64,000 nucleotides of DNA from Vulcanimicrobiia bacterium. GTDB taxonomy: Bacteria; Vulcanimicrobiota; Vulcanimicrobiia; Vulcanimicrobiales; Vulcanimicrobiaceae. The notes beneath the pieces were generated by a model. The model did no database searches and had not been told where the DNA came from. It worked only from the letters and a program-made list of their open reading frames with translations. Made by a program: the position numbers and the translations under genes. The DNA is taken from NCBI GenBank assembly GCA_025934645.1, contig JAICWY010000004.1, positions 21,594 to 85,593 on the forward strand, given 5' to 3'. Of this stretch, positions 50,253 through 59,036 are shown piece by piece (position 1 is the first letter of the stretch; the number at the start of each line of letters is the position of its first letter).

Positions 50253-52334
50253 ATGAACGCGAAGCGCACCAGTCTCGAACGCGGGCTGACCTCGGCTTTT
50301 GCCTTGGTCGTGCTCGTCGTTATCGCCATGATCCCGCTGGCCATGTGGGCGATGAACGGCATCACCCAACAGGCGCAGGTTCTGCACGACACGATTATCC
50401 GCGGCGAACTCGCCTACGTAAAAGTAGCGAGCGACGCCGACACGCTGCGCGCGTCCTCGATCGACGCGGCTACGAATCCGGATCCGGCCGCGGCTTCAGC
50501 CTCGCTGGACACGGCGAAGAAAATGATCGCGCAGTTTCCCGACGACGCGCGCAAGATGGGCGACTTGACCAGCAAGGACCCGACGGTGCGTCCGCTCGTG
50601 GAGAAACTCGTCGGCAAAAAGTCGGCGGACGGAACTGTCAGCGGCGGCAGCGCCAGCGCGTACGATTTCCAAGCGCTTGCAGCGGTGGGATTGCTGAGCC
50701 AAGGCAAAAAGGCCGATGCGCTCAAGCAGATTCGCGGCATGGCATCGACGGCGTACGCCGCGCAGGCGCAGGACGGCGACGCAGTTCTGAACGCGCTCAA
50801 ATCCAGCTCCGACACGCGCGTCGCGGCACTGATGCAAGCCCGCACCTTCGCGCTTACGATTCTTATCGCCGGTGCGCTCGTCGCCTCGCTGATCGCAATC
50901 CTCTCGATGAGCTGGTTCCGCCGCTCGATGAGCCTGGGTCTGGGGCGCTGCTTGGACGTGTTCGAAGCGATGGGCCGCGGCGACCTTACCGCACGCGTCG
51001 GCTGGGAGGGCCGCGATCTGCTCGGACGCCTGGGTCAAGCCGTCGACGAACTCGGCGGGCGCCTTTCACAAATTATCTCGACCATTCAGCACGCGGTGCT
51101 CACGGTGCAAGAGGCCAGCTCGCACACGAACAGCACGGCGCGTCAAGTGGAAGCGCGCGTCGCCGAAGAACTCACCGCCCTCGCGCGCGCTGCCGAATTC
51201 TCGTCTTCGGTTCAATCGACCGCGGGCTCCGTGGCAGATAACGCCGAGCAAGTCGCGCGCCGCGTCACCGATATCTCGAGCGCCGTCGCGCAGATGACCG
51301 CCTCGATCCAAGAGATGGATCAAAATCTTTTGAATCTGGCAACTGTCGTCGAACAAGCGGTTGCGAACACGCAAGAGATGTCCGCGTCAATCGTGCAGGT
51401 CGCCGGTAACGCGCAACGCGTTCGCGACGAATCCACCAACACGGATCAGCAAGTGCGCGAAGGCCGTAACGAAGTCGCCCAGCTCTCCAAAGGCATGTCC
51501 AGCATCAGCGAAACGGTCGCGGACGTCGTCACCGAGATGCAAAGCCTCGATCAAGCATCGCGCCAAATCGGCGAGATTCTGGGCCTCATCGAAGCGATCG
51601 CCGACCAGACGAACCTGCTCGCGCTCAACGCCGCCATCGAAGCGGCCCGCGCCGGCGAACATGGCCGCGGCTTCGCGGTCGTCGCCGATGAAGTGCGCAA
51701 ACTCGCGGAGAATTCCGCCAGTTCCACCAAGCAAATCGGCACGCTGGTCGCGGATATCCAACGCCGCACGACCGCCGTTCTGGAACGCACCGCACGTGCG
51801 AACAATTTGGTGCAGAACAACGCCACCTCGGCGCGCACCGTTACCGACATGATCGAGACCATCAGCCGTCGCGTCACCGACATGGCGCAGCTGGTCAGCG
51901 AGATCAGCGTCGCGACAAACGAGCAAGCGCGCGCTTCCGAAGAGCTGGCCAAGGCCAGCGAGCAGATGGGCGCGATGACGCACGAAGCCGCGGCGACGAT
52001 GCGCGAACAAGCCATAACCTCAAACCAGATTCTGGAGAGCGTTTCCGAGATCGAGTCGCGCACCGGCCAGGTGGCGCAAGCCTCGCAAGAGCAGCAGATC
52101 GCCGTCGAATCGCTCGGGCAGACCCTCAGCCACACCTCGGATCTCGGCCGCGCGAACTCCGGCGCCGTCTCCGAAGTGGCGGGTCAGACCGCTGAAGTTA
52201 TGGAGCAGGCCGGCGAGCTCAAATCACTCGTAAGCCAATTCCAGGTAGGCGCCGGCGGGAAGGCGCTCGGTTCCGACAAAGAAAACCGGCCGACGGCTCT
52301 GGAAGACCAAGGGTCTCTTGCGTTATCATCATAG
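50253..52334 (+). CDS. Methyl-accepting chemotaxis protein
   Basis: 693 residues from ATG 50253. TM1 (about 15-37) and TM2 (about 205-230) enclose a periplasmic sensor of about 165 residues with no named fold. A HAMP-like segment (about 235-290) and the long signalling coiled coil follow, with the CheA/CheW-binding tip [43 protein letters not shown]. Chemoreceptors can direct pilus-based twitching as well as flagella; here the type IV pilus operon is the only motility system visible. It is transcribed divergently from ftsA. Confidence 0.93.
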   Translation: MNAKRTSLERGLTSAFALVVLVVIAMIPLAMWAMNGITQQAQVLHDTIIRGELAYVKVASDADTLRASSIDAATNPDPAAASASLDTAKKMIAQFPDDARKMGDLTSKDPTVRPLVEKLVGKKSADGTVSGGSASAYDFQALAAVGLLSQGKKADALKQIRGMASTAYAAQAQDGDAVLNALKSSSDTRVAALMQARTFALTILIAGALVASLIAILSMSWFRRSMSLGLGRCLDVFEAMGRGDLTARVGWEGRDLLGRLGQAVDELGGRLSQIISTIQHAVLTVQEASSHTNSTARQVEARVAEELTALARAAEFSSSVQSTAGSVADNAEQVARRVTDISSAVAQMTASIQEMDQNLLNLATVVEQAVANTQEMSASIVQVAGNAQRVRDESTNTDQQVREGRNEVAQLSKGMSSISETVADVVTEMQSLDQASRQIGEILGLIEAIADQTNLLALNAAIEAARAGEHGRGFAVVADEVRKLAENSASSTKQIGTLVADIQRRTTAVLERTARANNLVQNNATSARTVTDMIETISRRVTDMAQLVSEISVATNEQARASEELAKASEQMGAMTHEAAATMREQAITSNQILESVSEIESRTGQVAQASQEQQIAVESLGQTLSHTSDLGRANSGAVSEVAGQTAEVMEQAGELKSLVSQFQVGAGGKALGSDKENRPTALEDQGSLALSS

Positions 52335-52409
52335 CCGATAACCTGGCACAGTGGAGTGCCGGGCCGGCCGTTCAAACCTTTTCTGTCCTTGCCCTGCTTT
52401 GGAGATATC

Positions 52410-52694
52410 GTGCGTAAATTCGTCTCGCTGCTAGCACTCTTCGCGGCGCTTGCCGCTCCGGCCGCCGTTTTCGCGGCTACCGTCGATCCTTCGTTGATTC
52501 CGGATGGCACCTACACCGCCACGGTCGAGAAAGTCGTCGACGCCAAACACATTTTGGTCAAACTCGACAACGGCATGGAAGCAAACCTGACTACGAACCG
52601 CTCGAACGTCGACTTCAGCAAAGTGGGCGCCAACGACAAGATCATGATGTCGCTGATCAAAGGCCTCGTGGCAGTGTACGCCAAGAAGAGCTAA
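52410..52694 (+). CDS. Small exported protein of unknown function
   Basis: 94 residues from GTG 52410 with GGAG eight bases upstream. A signal peptide (RKFVSLLALFAALAAPAAVFA) leaves a mature domain of about 70 residues rich in Thr, Val, Asp and Lys (GTYTATVEKVVDAKHILVKLDNGMEANLTTNRSNVDFSKVGANDKIMMSLIKGLVAVYAKKS). It resembles a small OB- or SH3-like beta-barrel. It follows the chemoreceptor and ends at a strong terminator. I do not recognise a family. Confidence 0.72.
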   Translation: MRKFVSLLALFAALAAPAAVFAATVDPSLIPDGTYTATVEKVVDAKHILVKLDNGMEANLTTNRSNVDFSKVGANDKIMMSLIKGLVAVYAKKS

Positions 52695-52710
52695 GTTTAG
52701 CCTCGCTATA

Positions 52711-52742
52711 AAAAGCCGCGTAAACGATGCGCGGCTTTTTTG
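52711..52742. terminator. Bidirectional terminator
   Basis: AAAAGCCGCG (52711-52720) pairs with CGCGGCTTTT (52730-52739) around TAAACGATG. It is followed by T-runs on both strands and serves the small exported gene (plus) and the DUF885 gene (minus). Confidence 0.92.
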
Positions 52743-54380
52743 TTATCCCAAGGCCTCGAGCGGCACCGAGCCGTTCCCCAAGAGCCAATCGTGAAAGGCG
52801 CGGACGTCGAAGCGCGCGCCGTATCGCTCTTTCGCGCGATCGCGCGTTTGCAGAATTGCGAGCTCCCCGATCTTGTACGCAAGCGCTTGTCCCGGCAGAT
52901 CGCACGAATACCGCAGCGTCTCGGTTTCGATCTCTTTCTCTGAAAGCATCGTCTGCGCCGCCATGAACGCTCGCGCTTGCTCCAGCGACCATCCCAGCAC
53001 GTTCATGCCGGTATCCACGACGAGCCGCGCGGACATGAACGCGTCCTGCATCAGCCGTCCAGCTTCTTCATACGGATCGGCGTATATGCCCATCTCGAAA
53101 CCGAGTTGCGCGGCATAATCGGCGTAGCCTTCGCAGAACGCGGTGTTCGAGGCGTAGCGGCGCACCGGCGGCAAGGTCTCGTTCTCCATTTGCAGGGCTA
53201 TCTGCAAATGATGTCCAGGCACGAGTTCGTGCAGGACCAATGCCGCCGCCGAAATGAGCGACGTCGTTTCAGGATGCGATCCGTTGAAGAAATACGTGCC
53301 GAACGGTTCGCCTGCCGTCGGCGGCTGAAAATACCCGAACGTTTGCGCCTTCGCCAAAGCATCGGGCAGCGGACGGATCTGCCACGGCGCTCGAGGCAGC
53401 GCGCCGAAGAACGCCGGAACGGCTTGCGCCGCCCGTTGCGAATACGATTCCAGTTTTGCGAGCATCTCATCCGCATCTGCGGCGAAAAAGCGTGTATCCG
53501 CGCGTAAATGCGCGTGAAAGACGGCGGCATCGCCGGCGAATCCCACACGCTCTCGAATGCGCTCCAACTCTTCACCGATGCGTTCCAACTCGGTGATGCC
53601 CGTAACGTGAATACGATCGGCCGTGAGATCGAGCGAGGTGTTACGCCGGATGAGGCTCGCGTAGAACGCTTCGCCGTCTTTATAGTGCCCCAAGCCCGCG
53701 CCGCTAGCCGCGGCTTCGCGGTACGGACCATCCAGTTCGCCGGTTAACCGTTGCAGCGCCGGAAGAATGCGATCGCGAACCGCGCGCTCGGCGTTTTCGC
53801 GCAGCTCGCGCGCCGCTTCGTCCGGCAGTGCCGACAGGCGCTCGAGCGATGGAATGAAATACGCGCTGGCTTCGGGCGTTGCATGCGCGCAGTAGTGTGC
53901 AACGGCCGCATCGATCTCGACGTGAGGCATCGCCAACCCCCGGACGGCTTGACCGCGCGCGAAATCCGCGAGCGAGCCAGCCAGATTCGCGGCATCCTCC
54001 AAAAGCGAGCGGTAGCGATCCGCATCGGCGCGCGATGCAAATTCGAACGTGGTGAACGCGGGCGCCAGCCATTGAAACGGTTCGGCATACGGGCCGAGGC
54101 GCCGCTCGTGCCAATAGAACGATTCGGCATCAAGCGTATCGCGCGCCGCCGCGCGCAAAACTGCGGCGGTCAACGCATCCTGCTCTTCGAGAGCCTGCGC
54201 GTCGATAGCTTCGAGCGCGCCCATCGTCTCTCGCGCGAACGCCGCGTCGGCCGCACGCTCTTCCGGCGTTACGGCACGCAAACGCGAGACCGGCGTTCCG
54301 GATTCCAAACAAGCGAAGACGTCGGTGTCGAGCCGGTACGCCCAAAACCGGCGCCCAAGCTCGTCGATCGCCGCGTTCAA
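52743..54380 (-). CDS. DUF885 family protein, putative metallopeptidase
   Basis: 545 residues, mostly helical. The zinc-type motif VLHELVPGHHLQIAL (HE-x3-GHH) sits in the centre of a long helical fold, and a later glutamate in NTAFCEGYADYAAQ fits the third ligand, as in the M32/M2-like gluzincin families to which DUF885 is related. No signal peptide is seen, so it may act in the cytoplasm. It starts 3 nt after the ftsQ stop, so it appears to be the last gene of the hisZ-hisG-hisD-HAD-ftsQ run. Confidence 0.85.
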   Translation of the reverse strand: MNAAIDELGRRFWAYRLDTDVFACLESGTPVSRLRAVTPEERAADAAFARETMGALEAIDAQALEEQDALTAAVLRAAARDTLDAESFYWHERRLGPYAEPFQWLAPAFTTFEFASRADADRYRSLLEDAANLAGSLADFARGQAVRGLAMPHVEIDAAVAHYCAHATPEASAYFIPSLERLSALPDEAARELRENAERAVRDRILPALQRLTGELDGPYREAAASGAGLGHYKDGEAFYASLIRRNTSLDLTADRIHVTGITELERIGEELERIRERVGFAGDAAVFHAHLRADTRFFAADADEMLAKLESYSQRAAQAVPAFFGALPRAPWQIRPLPDALAKAQTFGYFQPPTAGEPFGTYFFNGSHPETTSLISAAALVLHELVPGHHLQIALQMENETLPPVRRYASNTAFCEGYADYAAQLGFEMGIYADPYEEAGRLMQDAFMSARLVVDTGMNVLGWSLEQARAFMAAQTMLSEKEIETETLRYSCDLPGQALAYKIGELAILQTRDRAKERYGARFDVRAFHDWLLGNGSVPLEALG

Positions 54381-54383
54381 CGG

Positions 54384-55130
54384 CTACTTTTTGAAGACAA
54401 CCACGGGTGTCTTCGGCGCGCGCAGATCGACCTGCGCGATCTGGCGTCCTTGAGCGGCGACTTGCGAGAGAATCGGGCCGACGAGCGGCGCTGTTTGCGC
54501 CAAGCTGCGATCGTCGCCGAGCAGCAACTGCACGCCGTTGTGCATCGTCGCGACGAGATCGCCGAATTTATCGTACTGCAGCAGCGCCGCCATCACATGT
54601 GCGTCTGCGAGCGCCTCGTAGTCGTCGCGCAACTGCACAGCGTTCTGGTTCTTCACGAACGCGCCGGGCGGCGGCGCGGCCGGATAACCGGTGACCAGCA
54701 CGGGCAGCGCGGCGTTGCCTCCGCCGGACTGCAGCACGCGCAGATGGCGATCTGCAAGCACCGTCTGCGTTCCGTAACGCAGACGCACGAACGGCGTGCG
54801 TTCCGTAACCGTAATATGGACTGCGGCCGGAAGCGATCGGCGCACCGTGGCTGTTTCAATATACGGAATCGCCGCGATGCGCGACGCGGAGACGCTCACG
54901 TTCTGCAGCCAAACATTTTCACGCGGCGCGATTTGCGCGCGAGAAACGATCTGATCCGCGGGCACGACGCGATTGCCGCTCACGCTCACACGCTTGGGAT
55001 AAAATCCCGGCCACGTCGCTGCATAATAGAGTCCGAGCGCCGCACCGATCGCCAGAACGCCGCAAAGAAGCCAAAACGGGCGCAGGCGCGCGGCGGGACC
55101 CTTCTTGCGGCGGCGCGGCTTGCGGCTCAT
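54384..55130 (-). CDS. ftsQ: Cell division protein FtsQ/DivIB
   Basis: 248 residues. A basic cytoplasmic tail (SRKPRRRKKGP) and one membrane helix (about 18-38) precede the POTRA domain (FYPKRVSVSGNRVVPADQIVSRAQIAPRENVWLQNVSVSASRIAAIPYIETATVRRSLP...) at about 44-115 and the FtsQ beta-domain (about 120-245). It links early and late division proteins. Its ATG overlaps the HAD-hydrolase stop (ATGA). It is about 4.4 kb from ftsA and is transcribed in the same direction, separated by a DUF885 gene and two plus-strand genes. Confidence 0.9.
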   Translation of the reverse strand: MSRKPRRRKKGPAARLRPFWLLCGVLAIGAALGLYYAATWPGFYPKRVSVSGNRVVPADQIVSRAQIAPRENVWLQNVSVSASRIAAIPYIETATVRRSLPAAVHITVTERTPFVRLRYGTQTVLADRHLRVLQSGGGNAALPVLVTGYPAAPPPGAFVKNQNAVQLRDDYEALADAHVMAALLQYDKFGDLVATMHNGVQLLLGDDRSLAQTAPLVGPILSQVAAQGRQIAQVDLRAPKTPVVVFKK

Positions 55131-55939
55131 GCCAGCACGTACCGTTCGATCGCTTCAGCCACGCCGTCGTTTTCAACGTCGGAAACTACAGCATCCGCGA
55201 CATCGCGCAGCTCCGGCGGCGCCGAGCCCATGGCGACGCCGAACCCGGCGGCCTGGAGCAACGGAGCGTCGTTCCACGAATCGCCGATCGCCATGACGTT
55301 CTCGAGCGGGACGTCCAGATGCTGCGCGACGATTCGCAATGAATTCCCCTTGTTCACTTTCGAGTTCATCACTTCGAGAAAATACGCGATACTCCGCGTG
55401 ACGTACGCCTCATCGCCGCACAAGCGTTTCACGCGCGGCAAATGCTCCAGGATGATCTCCGGCTCGGCGATCATGCAGACCTTCGTGGCGTCCCACGTCT
55501 CGAACTGGCGGCGCAGCGACGGCACGATCACCGGCTCCACTCCCGAGATCTTCGCGTAGAGCGCCGCGTATTGCGTACGGCTCTCGCAGTAATAGCGGTC
55601 GTTGGCGTAGAGCTGAATGTGAAGACCGTTCTCGCGCGCGTATTGTTCCAGTTTAAGCGCCTCGGCATTGGGCAACGGCGTGTCGAGCAGAACCTCGTCG
55701 GTCTGCGGATCGATCACCGCGGCGCCCTGGTAGCAAACCACCGGCGCCGTAAATTCCAACTGACGCACGAACGGCAGTGCCGCGCGGTACATGCGGCCCG
55801 TCACGATGCAGCCTTGCACGCCGCGCTCGCGCATGCCCCGGATCGCCTCCAGGACGCGCGGGCGCAACAGCAGCTCTTCGCCCAGGAGCGTGCCGTCGAG
55901 ATCGAAGGCTACGAGCTTCGGCCGGATCGCCGTTCTCAC
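55127..55939 (-). CDS. Cof-type HAD family hydrolase
   Basis: 270 residues. The HAD motif I is AFDLDGTLL with the nucleophile Asp, motif II TGRMYRA supplies the threonine, Lys occurs at KVNKGNSL and motif IV reads AIGDSWNDAPLLQAAG. A type-IIB cap domain (about 85-185) is inserted. Such enzymes dephosphorylate sugar phosphates or cofactors such as pyridoxal phosphate and FMN. It overlaps both hisD upstream and ftsQ downstream by 4 nt. Confidence 0.9.
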   Translation of the reverse strand: MRTAIRPKLVAFDLDGTLLGEELLLRPRVLEAIRGMRERGVQGCIVTGRMYRAALPFVRQLEFTAPVVCYQGAAVIDPQTDEVLLDTPLPNAEALKLEQYARENGLHIQLYANDRYYCESRTQYAALYAKISGVEPVIVPSLRRQFETWDATKVCMIAEPEIILEHLPRVKRLCGDEAYVTRSIAYFLEVMNSKVNKGNSLRIVAQHLDVPLENVMAIGDSWNDAPLLQAAGFGVAMGSAPPELRDVADAVVSDVENDGVAEAIERYVLA

Positions 55940-57237
55940 GGCTGCTCCTCGCCGGCGCGCAGAAGCGCCGTGCGCGCATGCTGCGGTAAGCCTTCGAAAG
56001 CCGCTAGCGCGGCAAGCGCGCGTGCATCGGCCGCCATTCGTGCGCGGCTATTTTCCACGACGCTGAAGGTGCGCAGAAAATCATCGGTGTGCAAACCGGA
56101 TGAAAACCGCGCCGCACCCGAAGTCGGCAGCACGTGGTTCGTGCCGGCGATATAGTCGCCGCACGCGACGGGTGTTTGCGCGCCCGAAAACACCGCACCG
56201 ACGCGGCGCAGATGCGGAATGAACCGATCGGGGTCGGCGACTTGCAACGAAAGGTGCTCGGGAGCGAAGCGTTCGATCACCTCGAGCGTTTGCGCGAAAC
56301 CGCGCGAGTGAATGAGGAACGTCCCGCGCTCGAGCACTTCGGTGATGATCTCCCGGCGATCGGACGCGTCGAATTCCATGGATCCCAGCAACTGCGCGCA
56401 CGCTTCGAGCAGCGATGCCGATTCGGAGACCACTGCGACGCGCGCCGTGGGATCGTGTTCGGCCTGCGCGAGCAGTTCGCCGGTGACGAACTCAACGTTT
56501 GCGGAATCGTCGGCGACGACGAGTACCTCTGATGGGCCGGCAAGCCCGTCGATCGCACACGCGCCGTACACCTGCCGCTTCGCCTCGGTCACCCAGACGT
56601 TGCCGGGTCCGACGATCTTGTCGACGCGAGCGATCGATGACGTTCCATAAGCGGCCGCCGCGATCGCTTGCGCGCCGCCCACTGCGTACAGCTCGTCCAC
56701 ATCGCATAGCCAGCAAGCGAACAACACGGCGGGCGCGATTTTCCCGTCGCGTTGCGGCGGGGTCAGCACGATGATGCGCTGCACGCCGGCGATCTTCGCC
56801 GGCACGACGCTCATGATCACGGAAGACGGCAACGCGGCCGTCCCGCCCGGCACGTATGCCGCGATCGATTCGAAGGGACGATAGCGAAGCGCGTACTTCG
56901 TGCCGTCTTCTTCCGTATATTCCACGTCGCCGCGCAACTGGGCGCGATGAAAGCGTTCCACCCGTTCGCGCGCGAGCGCCAGCGCTTGCGCGATCTCTTG
57001 CGGCACGAGCGTTTTGCATTGTTCGTGCATCGGGATCGGGACGCGTAACTTGCTTTTGTCGAAACGAGGGTCGTCGAACGCGCGCGTGTATTCGATCAGT
57101 GCTTCATCGCCGCGAGCCCGTACCGAAGCGACGATCTCCGCGACGCGCTGCGTCACCTGCGCGCCGGGCTCCCATCCGCCGCGGTATAGCGGCGAGAGAG
57201 CGGCTGAATCGGTCGCGGAAACGATGCGCAGGTTCAT
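55936..57237 (-). CDS. hisD: Histidinol dehydrogenase
   Basis: 433 residues from ATG 57237, overlapping the hisG stop (ATGA). The zinc- and NAD-binding stretches YVPGGTAALPSSVIMSVVPAKIAGV, VGGAQAIAAAAYGT, KIVGPGNVWVTEAKRQVYG, DGLAGPSEVLVVAD, AQAEHDP and TNHVLPTSGAARFSSGL define HisD. It carries out the last two oxidations to L-histidine. The length is normal for the family. Confidence 0.97.
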   Translation of the reverse strand: MNLRIVSATDSAALSPLYRGGWEPGAQVTQRVAEIVASVRARGDEALIEYTRAFDDPRFDKSKLRVPIPMHEQCKTLVPQEIAQALALARERVERFHRAQLRGDVEYTEEDGTKYALRYRPFESIAAYVPGGTAALPSSVIMSVVPAKIAGVQRIIVLTPPQRDGKIAPAVLFACWLCDVDELYAVGGAQAIAAAAYGTSSIARVDKIVGPGNVWVTEAKRQVYGACAIDGLAGPSEVLVVADDSANVEFVTGELLAQAEHDPTARVAVVSESASLLEACAQLLGSMEFDASDRREIITEVLERGTFLIHSRGFAQTLEVIERFAPEHLSLQVADPDRFIPHLRRVGAVFSGAQTPVACGDYIAGTNHVLPTSGAARFSSGLHTDDFLRTFSVVENSRARMAADARALAALAAFEGLPQHARTALLRAGEEQP

Positions 57238-57869
57238 ACGCCGGCATTCTCCAAGCGCTCGATCAGCTCTCGCAGCGCAGCATATTTGGCGCGAAAGCGC
57301 ACGGGATTGACCACCAGCCGCGCCGTGGAAGCGCCGATCTCGTCTACGACGACCATGTCGTGCTCGCGCAGGGTCTTCCCCGTAGCGACGAGATCGACGA
57401 TGACGTCGGAAAGACCGACGAGAGGGCTCAGTTCCACCGAGCCGTGCAAGCCGATGATTTCGCACGGAAGATCGCGCTCGGAGAAGTAGGTCTGCGCCGA
57501 GCGTTTGAATTTTGTGGCGACGCGCAAGAACGTCGGATACCGGGCGCCTTCGTGGTAGCCGTCCGCACGCCGCGCCGCGACGACCAGACGGCACGCGCCG
57601 AAACCGAGATCCGCAACTTCACTAACGGAGCGATCCGTCTCCCACAGGACGTCTTTGCCGACGATTCCGCAATCCGCTGCGCCGAATTCCACGTACGCGG
57701 GAACGTCGGTCGGACGCAATAGCAGCAGTTCCGCGGCCCCGTCGTCGCTTGTAACCGTCAAGCGCCGCCCCACGTCCTTCGGAACGGCGATGCCGGCAGC
57801 GCGCAGCCGCCGTGCCGTTTCTTCGTACAGCGCGCCTTTCGGCACGGCGATCGTCAGCCGGTCGCTCAC
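57234..57869 (-). CDS. hisG: ATP phosphoribosyltransferase, short form
   Basis: 211 residues, lacking the C-terminal regulatory domain of long HisG. LTIAVPKGALYEETARRLRAAGI, VPAYVEFGAADCGIVGKDVL and VGLSDVIVDLVATGKTLREHDMVVVDEIGASTARLVVNP are characteristic. It catalyses the first step of histidine synthesis and needs HisZ as its partner; hisZ lies directly upstream with a 4-nt overlap. Confidence 0.96.
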   Translation of the reverse strand: MSDRLTIAVPKGALYEETARRLRAAGIAVPKDVGRRLTVTSDDGAAELLLLRPTDVPAYVEFGAADCGIVGKDVLWETDRSVSEVADLGFGACRLVVAARRADGYHEGARYPTFLRVATKFKRSAQTYFSERDLPCEIIGLHGSVELSPLVGLSDVIVDLVATGKTLREHDMVVVDEIGASTARLVVNPVRFRAKYAALRELIERLENAGV

Positions 57870-59032
57870 GGCGCGATTTCTTCGACCTCGCCGCCGCGTG
57901 CGATCAGCACGCGCGGAATCAGCTTGTGGCGCGCGTAGGCGAGCAACTCTTCGCGGCTCAAGTCCAACACGTCGAGGCGTACTTTTAGACCTTTGGCTCG
58001 CTCCGCCGCGGCAACCGTGTCCGAACCGCTCACCAGAACGTCCACCTCATTGCGCGGACGTTCGTCCACGTCCCGGCGTTCCAACGCGAGAAGGATCCGC
58101 TCGACGCCGACCATCCAACCGACGGCGGGGACATCGTAACCGAATCGCGGCAACAGTCCGTCGTAACGGCCGCCGCCGCAGAGCGAAAAGCCCAGGTCCG
58201 CGATATAGCCTTCAAAAACGAAACCGGTGTAATACGCGAGATCGCGCAGCAGCGCGAAATCGATGTTGATCCGTTCGCGCCAGCCCAATTCCCGCGCACG
58301 ATCTAATATCTGCTCGAGGCGGTCGAGCGCAGCCAGCGACTGCGGCGTTTTACAGAGCGGCCGCACGATGGCGATCACGTCCTCGCGGCCGCGCATCATC
58401 GTGAGTTCGCGAATCGTGGCAAACTGCGAGACGCGGTGGGACCGCTCGAATTCGCGGAGCGCGACGATGTTGCGATCGGCGATCAGGTGCTTGCAGCGTA
58501 GCAGATTCTCTCCGTGCAATCCCGCAGCTTCCAGCACGCCGTCCACGATTGCCGCATTGTTGATATCGAACCGCGCGTCGCGCAACCCGGCTGCATCGAG
58601 CGTTTCCATGGCCATGAAGAGCGCTTCCGCTTCGGCATCGACGCCCGGTGCGCCGATGAGTTCCGCTCCCGCCTGCGTGAACTCGCGCATGCGCCCGAGT
58701 TGCGGTTCCTCGTAGCGGAACCCCGTGGCGACGTATGAAAGGCGCAGCGGCAACGTTGCATTGCGAAGGCGCGCCGACACCAGACGCGCGATGGGCGTCG
58801 TCATTTCGGTACGCAGCGCAAGCGACGCCCCGAGCGGATCGGTAAAACGGAACGTTTGCTGCATGAGCTTCTCACCCAACCCGCGTTCCAACGCTTCTTC
58901 GCTTTCGAACGAGGGCGTAAGGACCTCCGCATACGACCACGTCCGGAAGACGCGCCGGATGATTTCCTCGATCTCGCGCTTGTACGCGAACTCTTGCGGA
59001 AGCCAGTCGCGTACGCCCGGAGGCAGCCTCAT
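57866..59032 (-). CDS. hisZ: ATP phosphoribosyltransferase regulatory subunit HisZ
   Basis: 388 residues of the class II histidyl-tRNA synthetase-like fold. It begins LPPGVRDWLPQEFAYKREIEEIIRRVFRTWSYAEVLTPSFES, has motif 2-like TGFRYEEPQLGRMREFTQAGAELIG and a C-terminal GGGRYDGLLPRFG and GWMVGVERILLAL. The tRNA-binding anticodon domain is short. Pairing with short-form HisG in overlapping genes marks it as HisZ rather than a true HisS. It confers histidine feedback on HisG. Confidence 0.92.
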   Translation of the reverse strand: MRLPPGVRDWLPQEFAYKREIEEIIRRVFRTWSYAEVLTPSFESEEALERGLGEKLMQQTFRFTDPLGASLALRTEMTTPIARLVSARLRNATLPLRLSYVATGFRYEEPQLGRMREFTQAGAELIGAPGVDAEAEALFMAMETLDAAGLRDARFDINNAAIVDGVLEAAGLHGENLLRCKHLIADRNIVALREFERSHRVSQFATIRELTMMRGREDVIAIVRPLCKTPQSLAALDRLEQILDRARELGWRERINIDFALLRDLAYYTGFVFEGYIADLGFSLCGGGRYDGLLPRFGYDVPAVGWMVGVERILLALERRDVDERPRNEVDVLVSGSDTVAAAERAKGLKVRLDVLDLSREELLAYARHKLIPRVLIARGGEVEEIAP

Positions 59033-59036
59033 TCCG

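Noticed and set aside
57866..59032. Histidyl-tRNA synthetase (hisS)
   Set aside because: The fold is right, but the neighbour is a short-form hisG that requires HisZ, and the C-terminal anticodon-binding region is reduced.
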